Assembly (NCBI GenBank): GCA_051294375.1
Contig: CM119268.1
Span: 2,386,724 to 2,450,723 of the forward strand
Length of the DNA stretch: 64,000 bases
Direction of reading: 5' to 3'
Origin: Paraspadella gotoi
Taxonomy: Eukaryota; Chaetognatha
The notes under the pieces are model-generated. The model saw nothing but the letters and a program-made list of their open reading frames with translations. It ran no database searches and had not been told where the DNA came from. This document shows positions 36,579 to 49,562 of the stretch, piece by piece (the stretch's first letter is position 1; every line of letters begins with the position of its first letter). Both the position numbers and the translations under genes were made by a program.

Positions 36579-38530
36579 GCTCTCACACACACACACAGTT
36601 TTTTAAATCAATTGACTTGTCGCTTTAAAAGTCCATTTAACTGGTGTCCTTTATGATACTAATCGACCAAAAAAACATAAAATACTAACAAGTATCGCTA
36701 CTGAGTCGGAGATGCATTTTAAGTTCGTAGATGGCATTTTAATTGTAGGAGGCCTTTTAAACCTCTCCTTCCTATTTCTCGAAAATGTTAAAAATATTAA
36801 AAAAAAGATACATGGCTCCCAGGCGGGGGATCGAACCCCCGGTATCTCACGTGACATACGAAGTACTAACCCACTATACTACTAGGACAGAAGAACTCTG
36901 ACACGAATTTCACACTCACTCTCTTTTTCAACATGACTCAACCAAGTGCTTACCAGAATTTCCTTGTGAGAGATGCAAACGATGCGTAGCAATATTCGCT
37001 CACGAATTTGTGAGAAGTTGACAAAACGTGAAAGACAGGAATGGTAGAAAACGATTCACCGTGACAGTTCCACGCATCCCTGAAAGAGACGCAGGTGGAG
37101 ATTTGTGAAATCGGGAATGTGTAAGTTAAAAAAGTTCGCCACAACAGTTTTATTTCTGTTTCTTTTATTTAATATATATCATAATTTTAAGATTCTATAA
37201 TGAATTTATGACAGCTTTAAAATATTGAGCGTGGAGGAAAGACGTTCAATTCTCTCCACTTGAACCCAACCTTCCGCACCGAGGAAAAGGGTCTTATCCG
37301 AGAGCCTACCTCAAATCCCAGATACCGAGCTCGTCGAAGGAACACGCAAGAAACTCGCACCGGAAGTAATGAAAAATCGGGCCCAATCGGAGATCGAAGA
37401 AAGCAAACGAACCAATCAGAGAGCGAGAAGATAGATTCTTTAATCAAATGGCGGAACGGATGAAACCTCCACCACACCTCACAAGCGAATGAATAATGAA
37501 ATTTTATTTTTTTAAAAAAGGTTGTTAATGTTTTCAGGAACTTTAAGCCTCAGTTTTCTCTTTTTCCAAGTAACACTTAAATTCAAGAGTAAAACATCGT
37601 ACATGATAAGCTTGGACTGACTGGCGCAACGAACGAAACGGACGAACGGACGGGGAGAAAAATGTTCCCAGCGCCTCGTGAAAAAAAAGTCTTGACTCAT
37701 ACTGACGAAACGAAGGAGAGAGAGAGAGAAGAGAGGAGAGAGATAGATGAGAGAGAGAGGAGGAGAGAGAGAGAGAGAGAAGGATATGAGAGAGAGTAGA
37801 GAGAGAAGAGAGAGAGAGAAGAGAGAGAAGAGAGAGAGAGAAAGAGAGGAGAGAGAACAGAGATGAGAGGCTAATGTAAAAGCAGAAAGAAAAGAAAAGG
37901 AAAGGAAAGGAGAAAAGTAGAGAAAAAAAAAAAAGAGTACAAAGAGACAGAGAAGTGAGGAAAGCAAAAAAAAGGGACCGTTGGTAGCAGATGGTTTTGC
38001 AATAGCAAGGAAAAGAACAAGAAATGGCTGTCGATGTAAACATCAAATGATGATTTGAAACATCGACGGGCTTCCGCGCAAAGACACCAGTAGTAGTTAA
38101 GACTTGAAGAGGACAATTCTCTTAATGATAAGCGAGACGACCCCGTGGACATCGACCGTGACATCGACGTACCTCGTAGGCATTTCCCGTGACAACGAAC
38201 TCGTTCGATCTTCGCATTGCCAGTTGCCAAAGTTTTCGACCTCCCCATGTCGAGGGTCCAGCCGTACCTGGAGCAAGATAAACACGGTCGAATTGAATTG
38301 TATTGTATGTTAAAAAATAATATTTTCAATAAACCTACAATAATAAATTACCCAATATGGACATAAATCCATTCATTCAAATAACTAAGTTTATCCTGTC
38401 CCTAACTTTGGACAAAAACTATGGTAAGTTAAGGTGTAGTATCCCTCAGCACTCCTCGTCCTCACCTTTTTGCGCAGATGCTGATGCATCTTCTCCGCAT
38501 CGCTTAATATCTTGGCTAAAGCGTCGTCTT
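36020..38530 (-). pseudogene. Second copy of the C-x3-C gene, frameshifted
   Basis: Counterparts of the exons in copy 1 lie at about 36,020-36,345, 36,954-37,079, 38,173-38,267 (95 bases against 91) and upstream of the donor at 38,466. Splice sites are conserved, but each exon has length differences that break the frame; for example GVAGYRACFADC survives in the last exon while its N-terminal part shifts frame. Useful detail: the exon at 36,954-37,079 is open throughout in one frame, unlike its partner in copy 1. It is either a true pseudogene or a noisy allele. Confidence 0.6.
36816..36888 (-). pseudogene. Degenerate tRNA-Asp copy
   Basis: Counterpart of the tRNA at 29,900. The T arm and GTC anticodon triplet are kept, but the anticodon stem no longer pairs (TTCGT/GTGAG) and the D loop and 5' acceptor end have indels. 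A transcript would be unlikely to fold, unless the changes are sequence errors. Confidence 0.6.
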
Positions 38531-38858
38531 GGCGGGTAAGAAAAATTTTGGGGCGGCAGCGCGGAGCGAACAATTAGGTTGCATTAATAGTAGCAAGAAA
38601 TCGGCCGCTGCAAAATGTGCAACCAAAACTCGACAGTAAATTTCAAAAATTTGGAGAAATGTCCATTTTTCTGTTGATGAGTTTTGACTGAGATTTGAAA
38701 GAAAAAGAGCTAATTGCCGTTTTGTGAACATTCTTCAGTTTAACCTTGAGAGGGAGAGAGCAGAGAGACGAGAGCAGACGAGAGAGAGAAGAGAGACGAG
38801 AGACCGAGAAGATGAAGAGAGAAAAGAGAGAGAGAGAGAGAGAGGAAGAGAAGAGAGC

Positions 38859-38893
<35 letters not shown>

Positions 38894-39422
38894 CGAGGAG
38901 ATAGAGGAGAGACGAAGAGAGAGAGGAGAGAGAGAGAGAGAGAGAGGAGAGAGAGCCGTCGCGACTCACGGGGAGACGGAAACAGAGAGCCACCAACTAC
39001 AACACGAAAAAAGGAAAAGTTGTGAGAAAAAATAATAAAAAGCCTGTGAAACGACATTGTTTGTGAAGGTAGTTCGTGTAGATGCGTCGAACACAACGAG
39101 ACGTGATAGAAAGGGATTTTTTTCTCTCTCTGTTTCTCTTTCTTCCTTCTTCTTATCTTTCTTTCTCTTTCTTTCTTTCTTTCGTTCTTCTTTCTTTCTT
39201 CATTTCTCATTTCTTTTTGTTTTTCTTTCCCTCATTCGCCTTGGTTTCTCTCTTTTGTTAATCTGATATTCATACAAAGTTAACATTTCCAGTGATGTAT
39301 ATAAAAACACAGTTAACTATCCAATGCTCTGAATACCCTCACTTCTCTGTTTTCTTTATGTGAACTTTTTTTCTCCACACACTTATTGTCTATTCTCTCA
39401 ATTCTTATTCTCCTCTCCTTCT

Positions 39423-39503
<81 letters not shown>

Positions 39504-41263
39504 GTGACTCTCACAAAAAAGTTCACATGCCTTCCTCGTGACGGACAATAAAATTGAAAGACAGATTAGATTTTTGAGTGAAAAGAATAAAGGAAATAAG
39601 TTCAGATGAGTCTTCTTCGAGTAGGACTCTGATTTGAGCGTAAGTTTTATTGTATATTAATGTATGTACTATGTACCAATGTATTGAAATCTATAGAAAG
39701 AAGCTTGTAATCATAAAGTTGTAGATTGCCGTCCTAATCTACATAGTTTATTGCTGCTATACTTTTTTTTTCACTTTTTTAAAAATTAAATCTACTATAA
39801 TTTTTCAATTAAGAGGAGAACAACATTTTCTTTCAAAGATTAATGTTTTTGATCCAAAGGATTGAAATAGATGCAAAGTAACACAATTTTCTCCACGCGA
39901 ATCGTCTCTTTCCCAATTTTCTTGTTTGAGGACGAATCAACTTGTTCCGTTTGTCGAGAATAATTTGTTATTTTGTGTTATCAAAATTCGCAGAAAAAAA
40001 CAACGAATATCTCACGCGATTTAGAAAAAACCTAATTCCACGGTGAAACCGAAACGTGACAGGCTGTAAAAGAAAGGAAGAAAGATAGAAAGAAAGAGAA
40101 AAGACAATAAGAAAGAAAGAAAGAGAAAGATAAGAAAGAAAGATAAAAGGAAAGAAAGAAGAAAGAAAGAAAGAAGAAAGAAAGAAGAACAACAAAAAAA
40201 TAAAACAACCAACAAAATAAAAAAACAAGGACAAACGAGGAAAAACCGCAAGGAAAACAAAACCACACCGCACACACCACCACCACACCACACCTCCACG
40301 CTCTCAATGAAGGACGAGTTAGTGATCGTTCGTCTCTCCGTCGTCGTTCTCGTTCGTCGTCGGTCGTTGCAGATGGAAACGATCGCCTCCTTGTTTCAGT
40401 AGTTACAACAAATTAGATATTTCCATGGTAGACAAACGAACGACTGCGATCGATCGTATGAGTGGACGACAACAACGGACGGAGCGACACTGGTCGATAT
40501 AAGAATTAAATATTTATGTAAATTAGTATCAGATGACTTTCGGATTACTAACGGTAAGATGTAAAGTAAGTAGTAATGTTAATGGTGAGTAATTAAGTAT
40601 GCTAGAAAAAAAAACAACTTTTTTCTGACATCAAGTCAAACATTAGAGAAATTTAATAAATTATACTCACAACGAGACCAAACGAATCTTAAAAAATAAT
40701 GTAAAAAAAAGTAGAGGAAAATAAAAAGTAATAAATAAAGAAAAAAAATCGAAAATAAGGAAAGATAAAAAAAGGAGAAGTAGAAGGCTAGAAGAGAATA
40801 ATTAAGGAAAAGGAAAAAGAAGAAACGAAAACCAAAGAAAGCTGAAAATAATCAGGGCATGGTGTCACCTGAATGAAACGGAAGGTGAAACCTAGTTAAT
40901 TCCTTTGCCAAGTTAAAATACCAATCCGTGGACAGAAACTCGAAATAATCCGGGATCGATCTTAAGATATTCGTCAGTCAAACCGTCAACCGGTAATCGG
41001 AGTTAATCTCTTATCAGGTATTAAGTGGAAAGTGGGTGGGGATATTTTGTGATAGGGAGAGTGAAAGGGGAAGACGGAAGGGTGGGGTTATCGGGGTTAG
41101 GTTGTTAGGTGTTAGGGGTGGAGGAGTGAAAGAGGGGAAAGTGCCGTTCGGTGGGCAGACGAAGGTTTCACCGGTCGACGACCCTCGTTTCCAATTCATT
41201 ACTTTCGTCGGAACAGCGGAAGAGTCTCGTAATCCGTTCGATATTTTACTAAGCCCGTCTCTC

Positions 41264-41346
<83 letters not shown>

Positions 41347-41484
41347 GTTCTCTGATTTCGACCTCGGTCCAAAGATCAAAGAGATTCCGATTGTCCTTCA
41401 TTCGAAAAACTGATCCTTCTTCTCTTCTTTCTCTTCTCTCTCTCTCTCTCTCTCTCTCCTCTCTCTCTTCTTTCTCTCTCTCTC

Positions 41485-42023
41485 GACAAAAGCAAAATAT
41501 ACCTTACTCGCCGAAAACCATTACCGGAACTAGAAATGCAACAAACAAGAAACAGCTACCATATTAATGTCAAGATATTGGAATGCTTGGTGCGCAAGAA
41601 CTATAATTCTACAATACATCAAAATCTGTGAAAAATGCAACAAGGAGATGATGAAGAACATAGACTTAATTATTGTATTAAATGGAATCATTTAAACTTT
41701 ATGTCCAATCGTGATTAAAATACCTTTTTCTGATAATACTTAAATAACATAGAAAAACTTAAGCATATCATGATTTCGGAATAGAGAGAGTGGAACGTTA
41801 AAAAAGGAAGGGGATCTATGTTGTAATACTGAAAATTTTAAAACTACTGTATATAATTAGTCACTTTGTAATTTTTTTTGTAATTATTTACATTTCCTTT
41901 AATGTACCATACATTTTGGGTTAATTATTTCTTTGATTACGGGGGGGGGCTCATTAACTGTTACATTGTTACTGTGGGGTTAAACATTACATTTTGAGCA
42001 TAAAAATCAAATCAAATCAAAAT
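41485..42023 (+). mobile_element. Retroelement-like insertion private to copy 2
   Basis: Copy 1 has uninterrupted CT-rich DNA at the matching point (about 34,620-34,710), whereas copy 2 carries about 540 bases of unrelated AT-rich sequence ending in (AAATC)3-AAAA before the CT tract resumes. A short simple-repeat 3' tail is typical of non-LTR retroposons (a 5'-truncated LINE or a SINE). No ORF longer than 60 codons is seen. The CT-rich target hides any target-site duplication. Confidence 0.55.
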
Positions 42024-42300
42024 CTCTCTTCTCTTCTCTCTTTCTTTTTCTCTCTCTGTTTCTTCTCTCTATTTTCTTTAATTTTGGAGTTTTCCCTTTG
42101 GATTCAATATAGTTCAAAAATAAATTAATTCTTGTCAAATATGGTAGTTATATTTTTAATTTTCAGATGTGTCACCTAATGTTTACTTATCAATGAAATA
42201 AATTTTATTTGTAAAATATATAACAATTCGATGAAAAAAAGCAAATCCTGTTTTTCTCAGCTTTTAACTAAGCCTTAGATATGAATAATGAACAAATTCC

Positions 42301-42378
<78 letters not shown>
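42301..42378 (+). repeat. (CT)n microsatellite
   Basis: About 78 bases of near-perfect CT that end the copy 2 segment; in copy 1 the same tract runs into the gap at 34,980. Confidence 0.95.
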
Positions 42379-42379
<1 letters not shown>

Positions 42380-42380
42380 A

Positions 42381-43649
42381 AGTCGTCGAAACATTGTGTT
42401 CCCTAACACAAACAGAATTGATCCTTGACGCAAACAAATCAAGTTTCGTAACCAAGTAACAAATGGTTTCGAAAAAAATCAGAGTTGACCACCAGCGGTG
42501 CCAAGAATAGAACCTCGTCCCAATAAAATTAATATATTAATATATATAATATATATATATATTAAAAAAATTTTCACTCGGTTCAATTAATGAGATAATT
42601 CTGACTTGACTTTAAACAGTGCTTTGATAATGCTACGCTACTATGCTATGCTATGCTATGCTATTCTAACTTTTTAATAAACACCTGAAGCAAGTTTATC
42701 AATTCCTCCATGAACTAATTTGATCGTGGAATACTATTGTAATCAATATGAATGTTGAACTACCAATGTAAGTATATACAATTTTACAGTTGTTACACGT
42801 TATGGTTTATAATCAGGAATGGCATTGTTAGCTCACAGGTATATGAAACAGTTAACCCTTAGTTTTATTCTATTTCCCTTCCCGGATGTAATGAAGCACT
42901 CAAGGGTTAAAAAACTTAAAAGAATTCGAAAAATGAAAATGGATAATCAGTACTCGCCTTTTTTTCCCTTCTTTTTTTGACATCGGCTCAGATCCTAATC
43001 CGATACAATAATGAAAAATGACACGTAATATCGGATTTTAAAAAAAAGTTATTTTATTAATTATATAACGAAAACAAAAACCCGGAACTACACGAGAAAA
43101 AAAAATTCTTTCCTCGTTTGTTCTCGTCTCGTGTCAATCGATCGTCAAGTCAGTTTTTTTAAAAATATTTTAATTAATGCTTAACTTATATATCGATTTA
43201 TCATTCGCTCTAACGACAGTGTCGCTGATAAACAAGTCTTAACAAACGAAGCCGGATCTGCGAACGATCATTTAAAAGTAAGCAGTTGATCGGATGATAA
43301 GTTATGATTGTTCTTATCTGTATCATTATCATCATTATCCTTATTATCATTATCCTTATCTGTATCATTTCATTCATTGTTCATTCATTCGGTTGCGTTC
43401 ATTATGTTGGTTTTGGAATCAGATGTGTCTGTTGTTTTGGTAGTTGATTTTGTTATGGTGAATAAGCAACTTACGGTTGTTATGATTTTTATGAAGGTTT
43501 AAGTAGTTGTGGTAGTTTTGATGGTTATGGTATAAGTTGTGGTAGTGGTAATTTATATTACTGAACTAGTTATGGTTGTTGCATTAGGGTGTGCAAAATT
43601 TCTCAAGTTTCAAATATCTCAAAGAACATCTAACACAATTTGTGGAGGC
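42381..43649. other. AT-rich intergenic stretch
   Basis: No gene is seen. It includes a (TATGC)n run near 42,637-42,662 and ATTATC repeats near 43,320-43,375. Confidence 0.5.
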
Positions 43650-43903
43650 CTAAAAAAGTAGGTTTCCACCAATCGCCATTAAAATTACTTCAATACCCTT
43701 AGCACTACCGGCGCTTGAAGGATTTTTGGCACACTTTGGATAAAATAACTGATTTTTGTGTCTGACTGTCTGTATGCGAAGAGGATTAAATGCCTTGCAT
43801 AATTTAACTCCGCGAAAAGTATTTTCATCACCCAAACAAGTTGAGCAAACAATTGTTAATTGTGGTTGTAATTGAGATATTGCAGTTGCAATGCTTGCAT
43901 TTA
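43650..43903 (-). CDS. Candidate last exon, unknown product
   Basis: A minus-strand frame from an acceptor-like site (TTTTATTTTCAAG at 43,904) to a stop at 43,650 encodes about 84 residues of ordinary composition with four cysteines (CSTC near the start, then single ones). It has none of the microsatellite bias of surrounding frames. The frame stays open further upstream, but there it runs into a (GTCC)n repeat. No family is recognised and no partner exon was found. Confidence 0.25.
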
Positions 43904-44149
43904 CTTGAAAATAAAAGGAAAACAAGCATAATAAAAGTGGGAAACGGTTTTTAGTGGATCTGCTTATCAGCAGATACCCGACTCTATAACTCACTTTTTC
44001 GGTCCCGTCGTCCGCCCCCTCAATATTGTCAGGCACACACTTATATTCATGTCGAAACATCGAATTATGAAAATTATGCAAAAAAATGATGTCCTCCGTC
44101 GCTGTCCGTCCGTCCGTCCGTCCTCCGTACCGTCCGTCCCACCTTAAGC

Positions 44150-45110
44150 AAAAAAACACCAATTACTCGTGATTGGATGGATTGATTTAAAATGAAATTT
44201 GTGTGAGGATGGGTAAGTGTGTGAATTGAAGCTGGATATGAAGTTTCGATGAATTCGTCAGAGTGAAAATGAAGTTTAATGGAAAAAACAAAAAATATAT
44301 CACTTTTGAACACCAATTGCTCATGAGTGGAGGGCTGATTGACGCTGAACTTTTGTAAATGTGGGTATGGAAAGTGTGTGATTGAACAGGAAATCAAGTT
44401 TCGCATGGAATAGTTTTGAAGTGGAAAATAGTATTAAATGGATAAAAACAAAAAACTGTTTACTAATTGATTAATGCCTTCTTTTCCTTTTATATAAAAT
44501 GTATATGCAGATGTATTAAAAAAATCAATAAATAATGCAGTTAATTAATCAATTAGTAAATAAATTAATCCATAATTTAATTAATTAGTCAATCAATCCG
44601 TCCAATGCCGTCCATCTTAGCAAAAAGCTCCAATAACTCGTGATTGGCTGGTTGGATTGGAATTAAATTTTGTGTTGAGTAGGAAAGTGTGTGATAAACA
44701 GCTGGATATAAAGTTTCGATGGGAATCGTGTGATGGAAATTTAGTTCTTAAATGGAAAAACATAAGTCGAATTTACTAAAATCTTTTACTTATTTTAACC
44801 AATAAATACCTCTAAATTAATCATAATTGGATGGATAGGATTGAGTTGAAATTTTGTGTGTGGTGGAAAATGTGTGACGCAGCTTGATATAAGTTTCAGT
44901 GGAAACGTAACCAGGGAAATGATTAAAAATGAAAAAAATATGAGTCAATTTACTGAATCTTTTTATGATTTTAACCCATGAAGATTTGAGATAAATTTTG
45001 TGAGCCGTAGGAAAGTGAAGTGAAGAAGCTAGATATAAATTTGACGGAATGCAAGTTGAAAAAATTAATGCAAGTGAAAAAAATGAGCAAGTTAAAAAAA
45101 TCTTAAAAGC
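44150..45110 (+). repeat. Degenerate tandem repeat, units of about 150-190 bases
   Basis: At least five diverged units start near 44,155, 44,318, 44,628, 44,818 and 44,985. Each reads roughly ACTCGTGATTGGATGGATTG, then AAATTTTGTGTG, GGAAAGTGTGTGA, AGCTGGATATAAAGTTTCGA and a (T)AAATGGAAAAA end. An AT-rich insertion (about 44,465-44,620) interrupts the array. Confidence 0.7.
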
Positions 45111-45239
45111 ATAAGGATCGTCCGCTATTGCAATAAAAAGAGAAGAGAGAGAGAAGAAAGAGAGAGTGAGAGAGAGAGAGAGAGTGAGAGAGAGAGAAAA
45201 GAGAAGAGTGAGAGAGAGTGGAGAGAGAGAAGGAGACAA

Positions 45240-45608
45240 AAAATAATATCTTAAAAAAGACTATATTGATCGAGCAGCCACTAAAAAGAAAATTAATTAA
45301 AAAACCGGAAAAAACGGAATGATCTATGCGATAACGAAGTTATTGATGTAATGGTGAATTGTATCTGATAAATCTAATGAAATGAGTAGATATATTATAT
45401 GAATGCGATGAAACTAAGTATTGATGCATGAATAATCCAATTAAATGATGCGAATACAGATAGTTTGATACATTGATCCTGATTCATGTATTGAATTATG
45501 TCATCTTATATATACACATTGAGTCGATGATTGTCATTCATCTGTCGCGATGATATTCATCAATAAAACGAAACAAATGCATGTATGAGATGAAAGAGAG
45601 AGAGAAAA

Positions 45609-45645
<37 letters not shown>

Positions 45646-46098
45646 AGAAAGAGAGAGAGAGCAGAAAGTGAGAGAAGAAAGAGAGAAAAAGAGAGAGAGA
45701 GAGAGAAAAGAACGAGAATAAATCCACGAAAATCTCGGATGAAAATTATGGGATTTTGTATTGAAAAAAAGCGCGGAATAAAATCGTAATAATGAAAAGT
45801 TTTTAGAAGGAAAAAATAATCAGAATTTTTCAAAAAACAAAACGATCAACGCAAGAGATTCGACAGAGAGGACAGTCACACACAGAGAGAAAAAGAGAGA
45901 GAGAGACAGCGCTGCAGAAAAAAGAGAGAGAGAGAAGACTACAGCCCCTTTACTCCGTTAAAGAATCAGCAGTACCTATGGCGCCGGACGTAGCGTGAGC
46001 TCTTCTCTACCTCCAAAGGACCCGGGTTCGCACCCCTGTTCCGCCAGTCGTTTTTTACATTAGTGAGCACCACAATTATAGTCAATTTTTTTTTTGGG

Positions 46099-46165
<67 letters not shown>

Positions 46166-46510
46166 GCTGGACAGACCTGCAGAGCCGGCAACTCGTTTTT
46201 AGAACAATCAGAAGAAGCAGTGATGGAGAAAAAGAGAGAGAGAGAGAGCGACATTATATTTAAAAGAAAGAGAGAGAGAGAGCGACAATAATTAAAACAC
46301 GTTTTTGTTTTGTAAATAAAACATAAAAAATACGAATATTGATATGAAGCATGAGAATTTTAAAAGATCTTGATCTTAGAAGCCATATATGAAATTTCAA
46401 CTCCCTATGATATCAACTTTCCAGCAAGCCATGATGCAAAAAAGCGTGACGAAAGCGTAAAACCGATTAAAAAATCTAGACAGGAACGGGCTTGGCCCGC
46501 TGGCTCGATA
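45240..46510 (+). repeat. Segmental repeat copy 1 (paired with 57,690-58,400)
   Basis: Shares in order with 57,690-58,400 the GATCGAGC[C]AGCCA block, TTATTGATGTAATGG, ATGCGATGATAACT-like repeats, GAAACAAATGCATGTATGA followed by (GA)n, and AAAAGCGTGAC followed by GGGCTT and CTGGCTCGATAA. The middle differs: here it holds (GA)n tracts and the tRNA-like element at 45,980. Confidence 0.7.
45980..46047 (+). mobile_element. tRNA-like sequence (SINE head candidate)
   Basis: Contains GGGTTCGCACCCC, a good box B / T-arm match, about 35 bases after a weak box A-like stretch. The acceptor ends do not pair fully (GGCGCCG against TTCCGCC), so it is a tRNA pseudogene or SINE head rather than a tRNA. Confidence 0.25.
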
Positions 46511-46989
46511 ATAGAGGATATTTGTTTGTTTTGATAAAATGAAACAAAAACATTTAATAAATGTTCCTGACTCAATTTGAAAGGACATCGATGATGACAA
46601 GCTGAATATAAGATTTTATAATTAATTATTAAAATTAAATTAATTAATTAAATCTATAAATTAATATTTAAATTAATCTAATTAATTAAATTAATTTATC
46701 GTAGGAGATCCACATTTGTTTCTCAAACTTGTTTTTTTTTTCTATTTAAACTTGAACGATTCCATCAAATCTATTATGGAACCTTCTCTACGAGTAGCAT
46801 GAAGACGACCGTAAACCGGAAAAGGAAAAATGAAAAAGTAAAAAATTGAAGTATGAAAAAATATCCTGTTCCGAGATTTAAGTCTCTTTACAAAGGGCAT
46901 TATCAAAATCACTGATATAAATATAAAAACAGGTGGAAACAAAGACTGAATGGAAATATAAGAAAAAAAAAGAAGAAAACTTTCCCCCT

Positions 46990-47006
46990 TCGCAAACTCC
47001 GACCCG

Positions 47007-47038
<32 letters not shown>

Positions 47039-47110
47039 TCGTTTTCATTTTCAAAGGCGGCGTCGTCGGCGTCGTTTTCATTTTCAAAGGCGCCGCGAGA
47101 ACTTCGTCAT
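46990..47110 (+). repeat. GGCGTC hexamer minisatellite with a 36-base higher unit
   Basis: Repeats of GTCGTCGGCGTC punctuated by two copies of GTTTTCATTTTCAAAGGCG. On the minus strand it can encode Thr-Thr-Pro runs separated by PLKMK, like mucin-type linkers in the chitin-binding exons at 60.4 kb, but no folded domain is attached. Confidence 0.6.
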
Positions 47111-47179
47111 GGTGGCGACTTTCTCTCCGAGCGACTTGGTCGCCGTCCCGGGGGCAGAAGAAGTGAGAACGGGATAGGT

Positions 47180-49562
47180 GAAATGAATAGGGGTGTGTAA
47201 TAAGGCGTAGTAAAATTTCTAAATCTAAAATTATAAAAGTGAAGAACGAGCAACATTTTACTAATAAACATTTATGTATAAAAAAAAAATTTATAATAAA
47301 TTTTACAATTTACGCAGTAGGCTAATGTTAAAATTTCAAAACAGTTTTTTCTAAGATTTTTTTGCAGATTTGGATTCGTTAATAAAAGAAATATAATTCT
47401 TTTTGAAAAATTCCTTCAGTAAGTGGGTCAAAAATTAGAAAAAGCTATATTTTAAGCTGAAAATAAACTTTTTATATATTAAATATTGTTTTTTTTAATT
47501 TTTAACCCACTTAATGAAAAAAATTTTAAAAATGATTTATATTTTTTTTTATCAACTTCTGACGAGGAATTCAAATCTGCAATCAAAATTAAAAAAAAAC
47601 CTATTTTGAAATTTTTCTATTTTACAAGGATAGTACGATATATAAATATAGCCTACTGCAAAAATTAAAAAAACATAATTTTTTTTACAAATTAATGTTC
47701 ACTGATGGTATGTTGTTCATAATTAACTTTTAGAATTTCCATATGTAACTTTCACTATGCTCTAGTGTGTAATTGCAATACTACGATACAGCGTTAAATG
47801 GAGAGAATAACTAACAGGCATTACGTACATTTTCAAAAAAAATTGTGTAAAAACAATTTAAAACTCCTTTGTAATAGAACATGGAAAAAGTAAATAAAAA
47901 CAGTAACCTTCCAAAAAGTTATTTTAAGCTGAAAATTTAACTCAACAATATTTGTTTTTTAGGTCCCTAGCAATTGTGCCAACTTTTTTTATAGTGTTCA
48001 ATCTTTGCTCTTTGATATCAGTACTTTTAAAGCAGTTGTCATAAATTGGCGACGTCATTGAAATAATTATGGAGTTATTGGTAAGTGAACGTAAACAAAC
48101 GGCGATACTCAGTAGGCCGGAACAGGTTGAAAACTAGAAGTTCTCTCAAATAAATAATGGTTAAGTGACTGAGAATATGAAAATAAAAATAATTTTTAAA
48201 ATTTATTTTATTGATTAGCGCATTAGTATTAGCATTTAAAGATTATTTTATTACTATATAAAGTTTAACTTTTTATTAAATTTTTCAATTTTATTTAATA
48301 GATTCTGGTAGAGCTTTAAGAAAAAGGGTCATTCAATTCAACTTCAAAATAGGCCAAAATGGAGTACAAATTCAGAAAGCTAAGCTCCTGGCGATTCCGA
48401 AAATGTATTCACTTTAAACATTTGATGCATTCTACCCCATTTTATATCGGTTTTAATTATAATATAAAATAAAAGAAACCTATCTGAAGAGTTGCAGGTC
48501 AAACGAAAAGGCCAATCCATCTGATATTTTTTAAGAATTTTTTATTACTGAATTAGAAAAATGTAATAGAGAGACAACTTGTATCCTTGAAAATGAAATG
48601 TTTTTAAACTTTTAAACCCTGAATTCTTTTTAACTGGAACTCGTTTATCAAAATGTCTCTCTATTAAATTTTTACAAATGTTTTTTAAGATTGTATATCA
48701 AATTTTTAATTCAATATTATGCAGTCGTTTAGGCTGCAACTCTTCAAATTCAGTGTAGATTCATTGTAGCTCGAATTCCTTTACCATCTATTTAACTGAA
48801 GATTTTGTTCATGACTGGAAAACAAACAGAGTAACGAGATTAATTGTTTAATTCTACCCTTCTAACCCATCCGTGTTTTAACTTCTTACCTAGAATTTTT
48901 TAACAACCAATTGAAAAAAAATCTTAAAAAAATGTGCTTACCATTTTAACTTAACAATTTTGTTATTTACCATTTTAAAAAAAATGATTTAAAAACAGAA
49001 GTTTACATATAAATAAAAACTTATTTTTTTGTGATTACTGATGATTATAATGTATTTCCGATATATTAGCTCTAATATATCATGATTACGTATTGTTATG
49101 CTGAATGACCTTTCCTCTTAAAAGTTAGATAAAGGTTATTAATACAACTTTTTAAAATTTCTTCTGTTTTATTGATACAAATTTTTAAAAAACCATAAAA
49201 TTCAACCAAATGATGATATTTTAAGGTTTTTCTATTTTTAACCAATTTATTGTCAAAATTTAAAAAAAATTGTAGTCTAACTTTTATTTACTTTTCAATC
49301 TCTATAGGAATCCGTTCTTAAAAAATAAAATTAAAAAAAATTTTGTTTTTGTTTATATTAATAAATATTTAAAAGCTTCAGTGCAACAACCCAATGAACT
49401 AATTCAAAAAGTTACATTGAAAATCGATTAGTAATAAAAGGAAAAAAAAATTTTGAGAGAGACTAAAAGTATAAAAAAGTGTTCAATTTTGGCCCGCCTT
49501 AATACTCAGGTCTTAGGTCAAATAACCGCAATTTGAACAAAAAGAAGCATTAATATCAGGGG
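47180..49562. other. AT-rich intergenic stretch
   Basis: No gene is seen. It holds fragments of the dispersed family listed at 25,490 (near 47,415, 47,500 and 49,240). Confidence 0.5.

Larger units (their letters stand above)
35597..42380 (+). repeat. Large duplicated segment, copy 2 (indel-rich)
   Basis: Same order as 28,699-34,980 but with a 1-2 base indel every few tens of bases, mostly in homopolymers, plus a private insertion (41,485-42,023). The coding exons are frameshifted. This looks like an uncorrected long-read haplotype, or a decayed duplicate. Confidence 0.9.
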
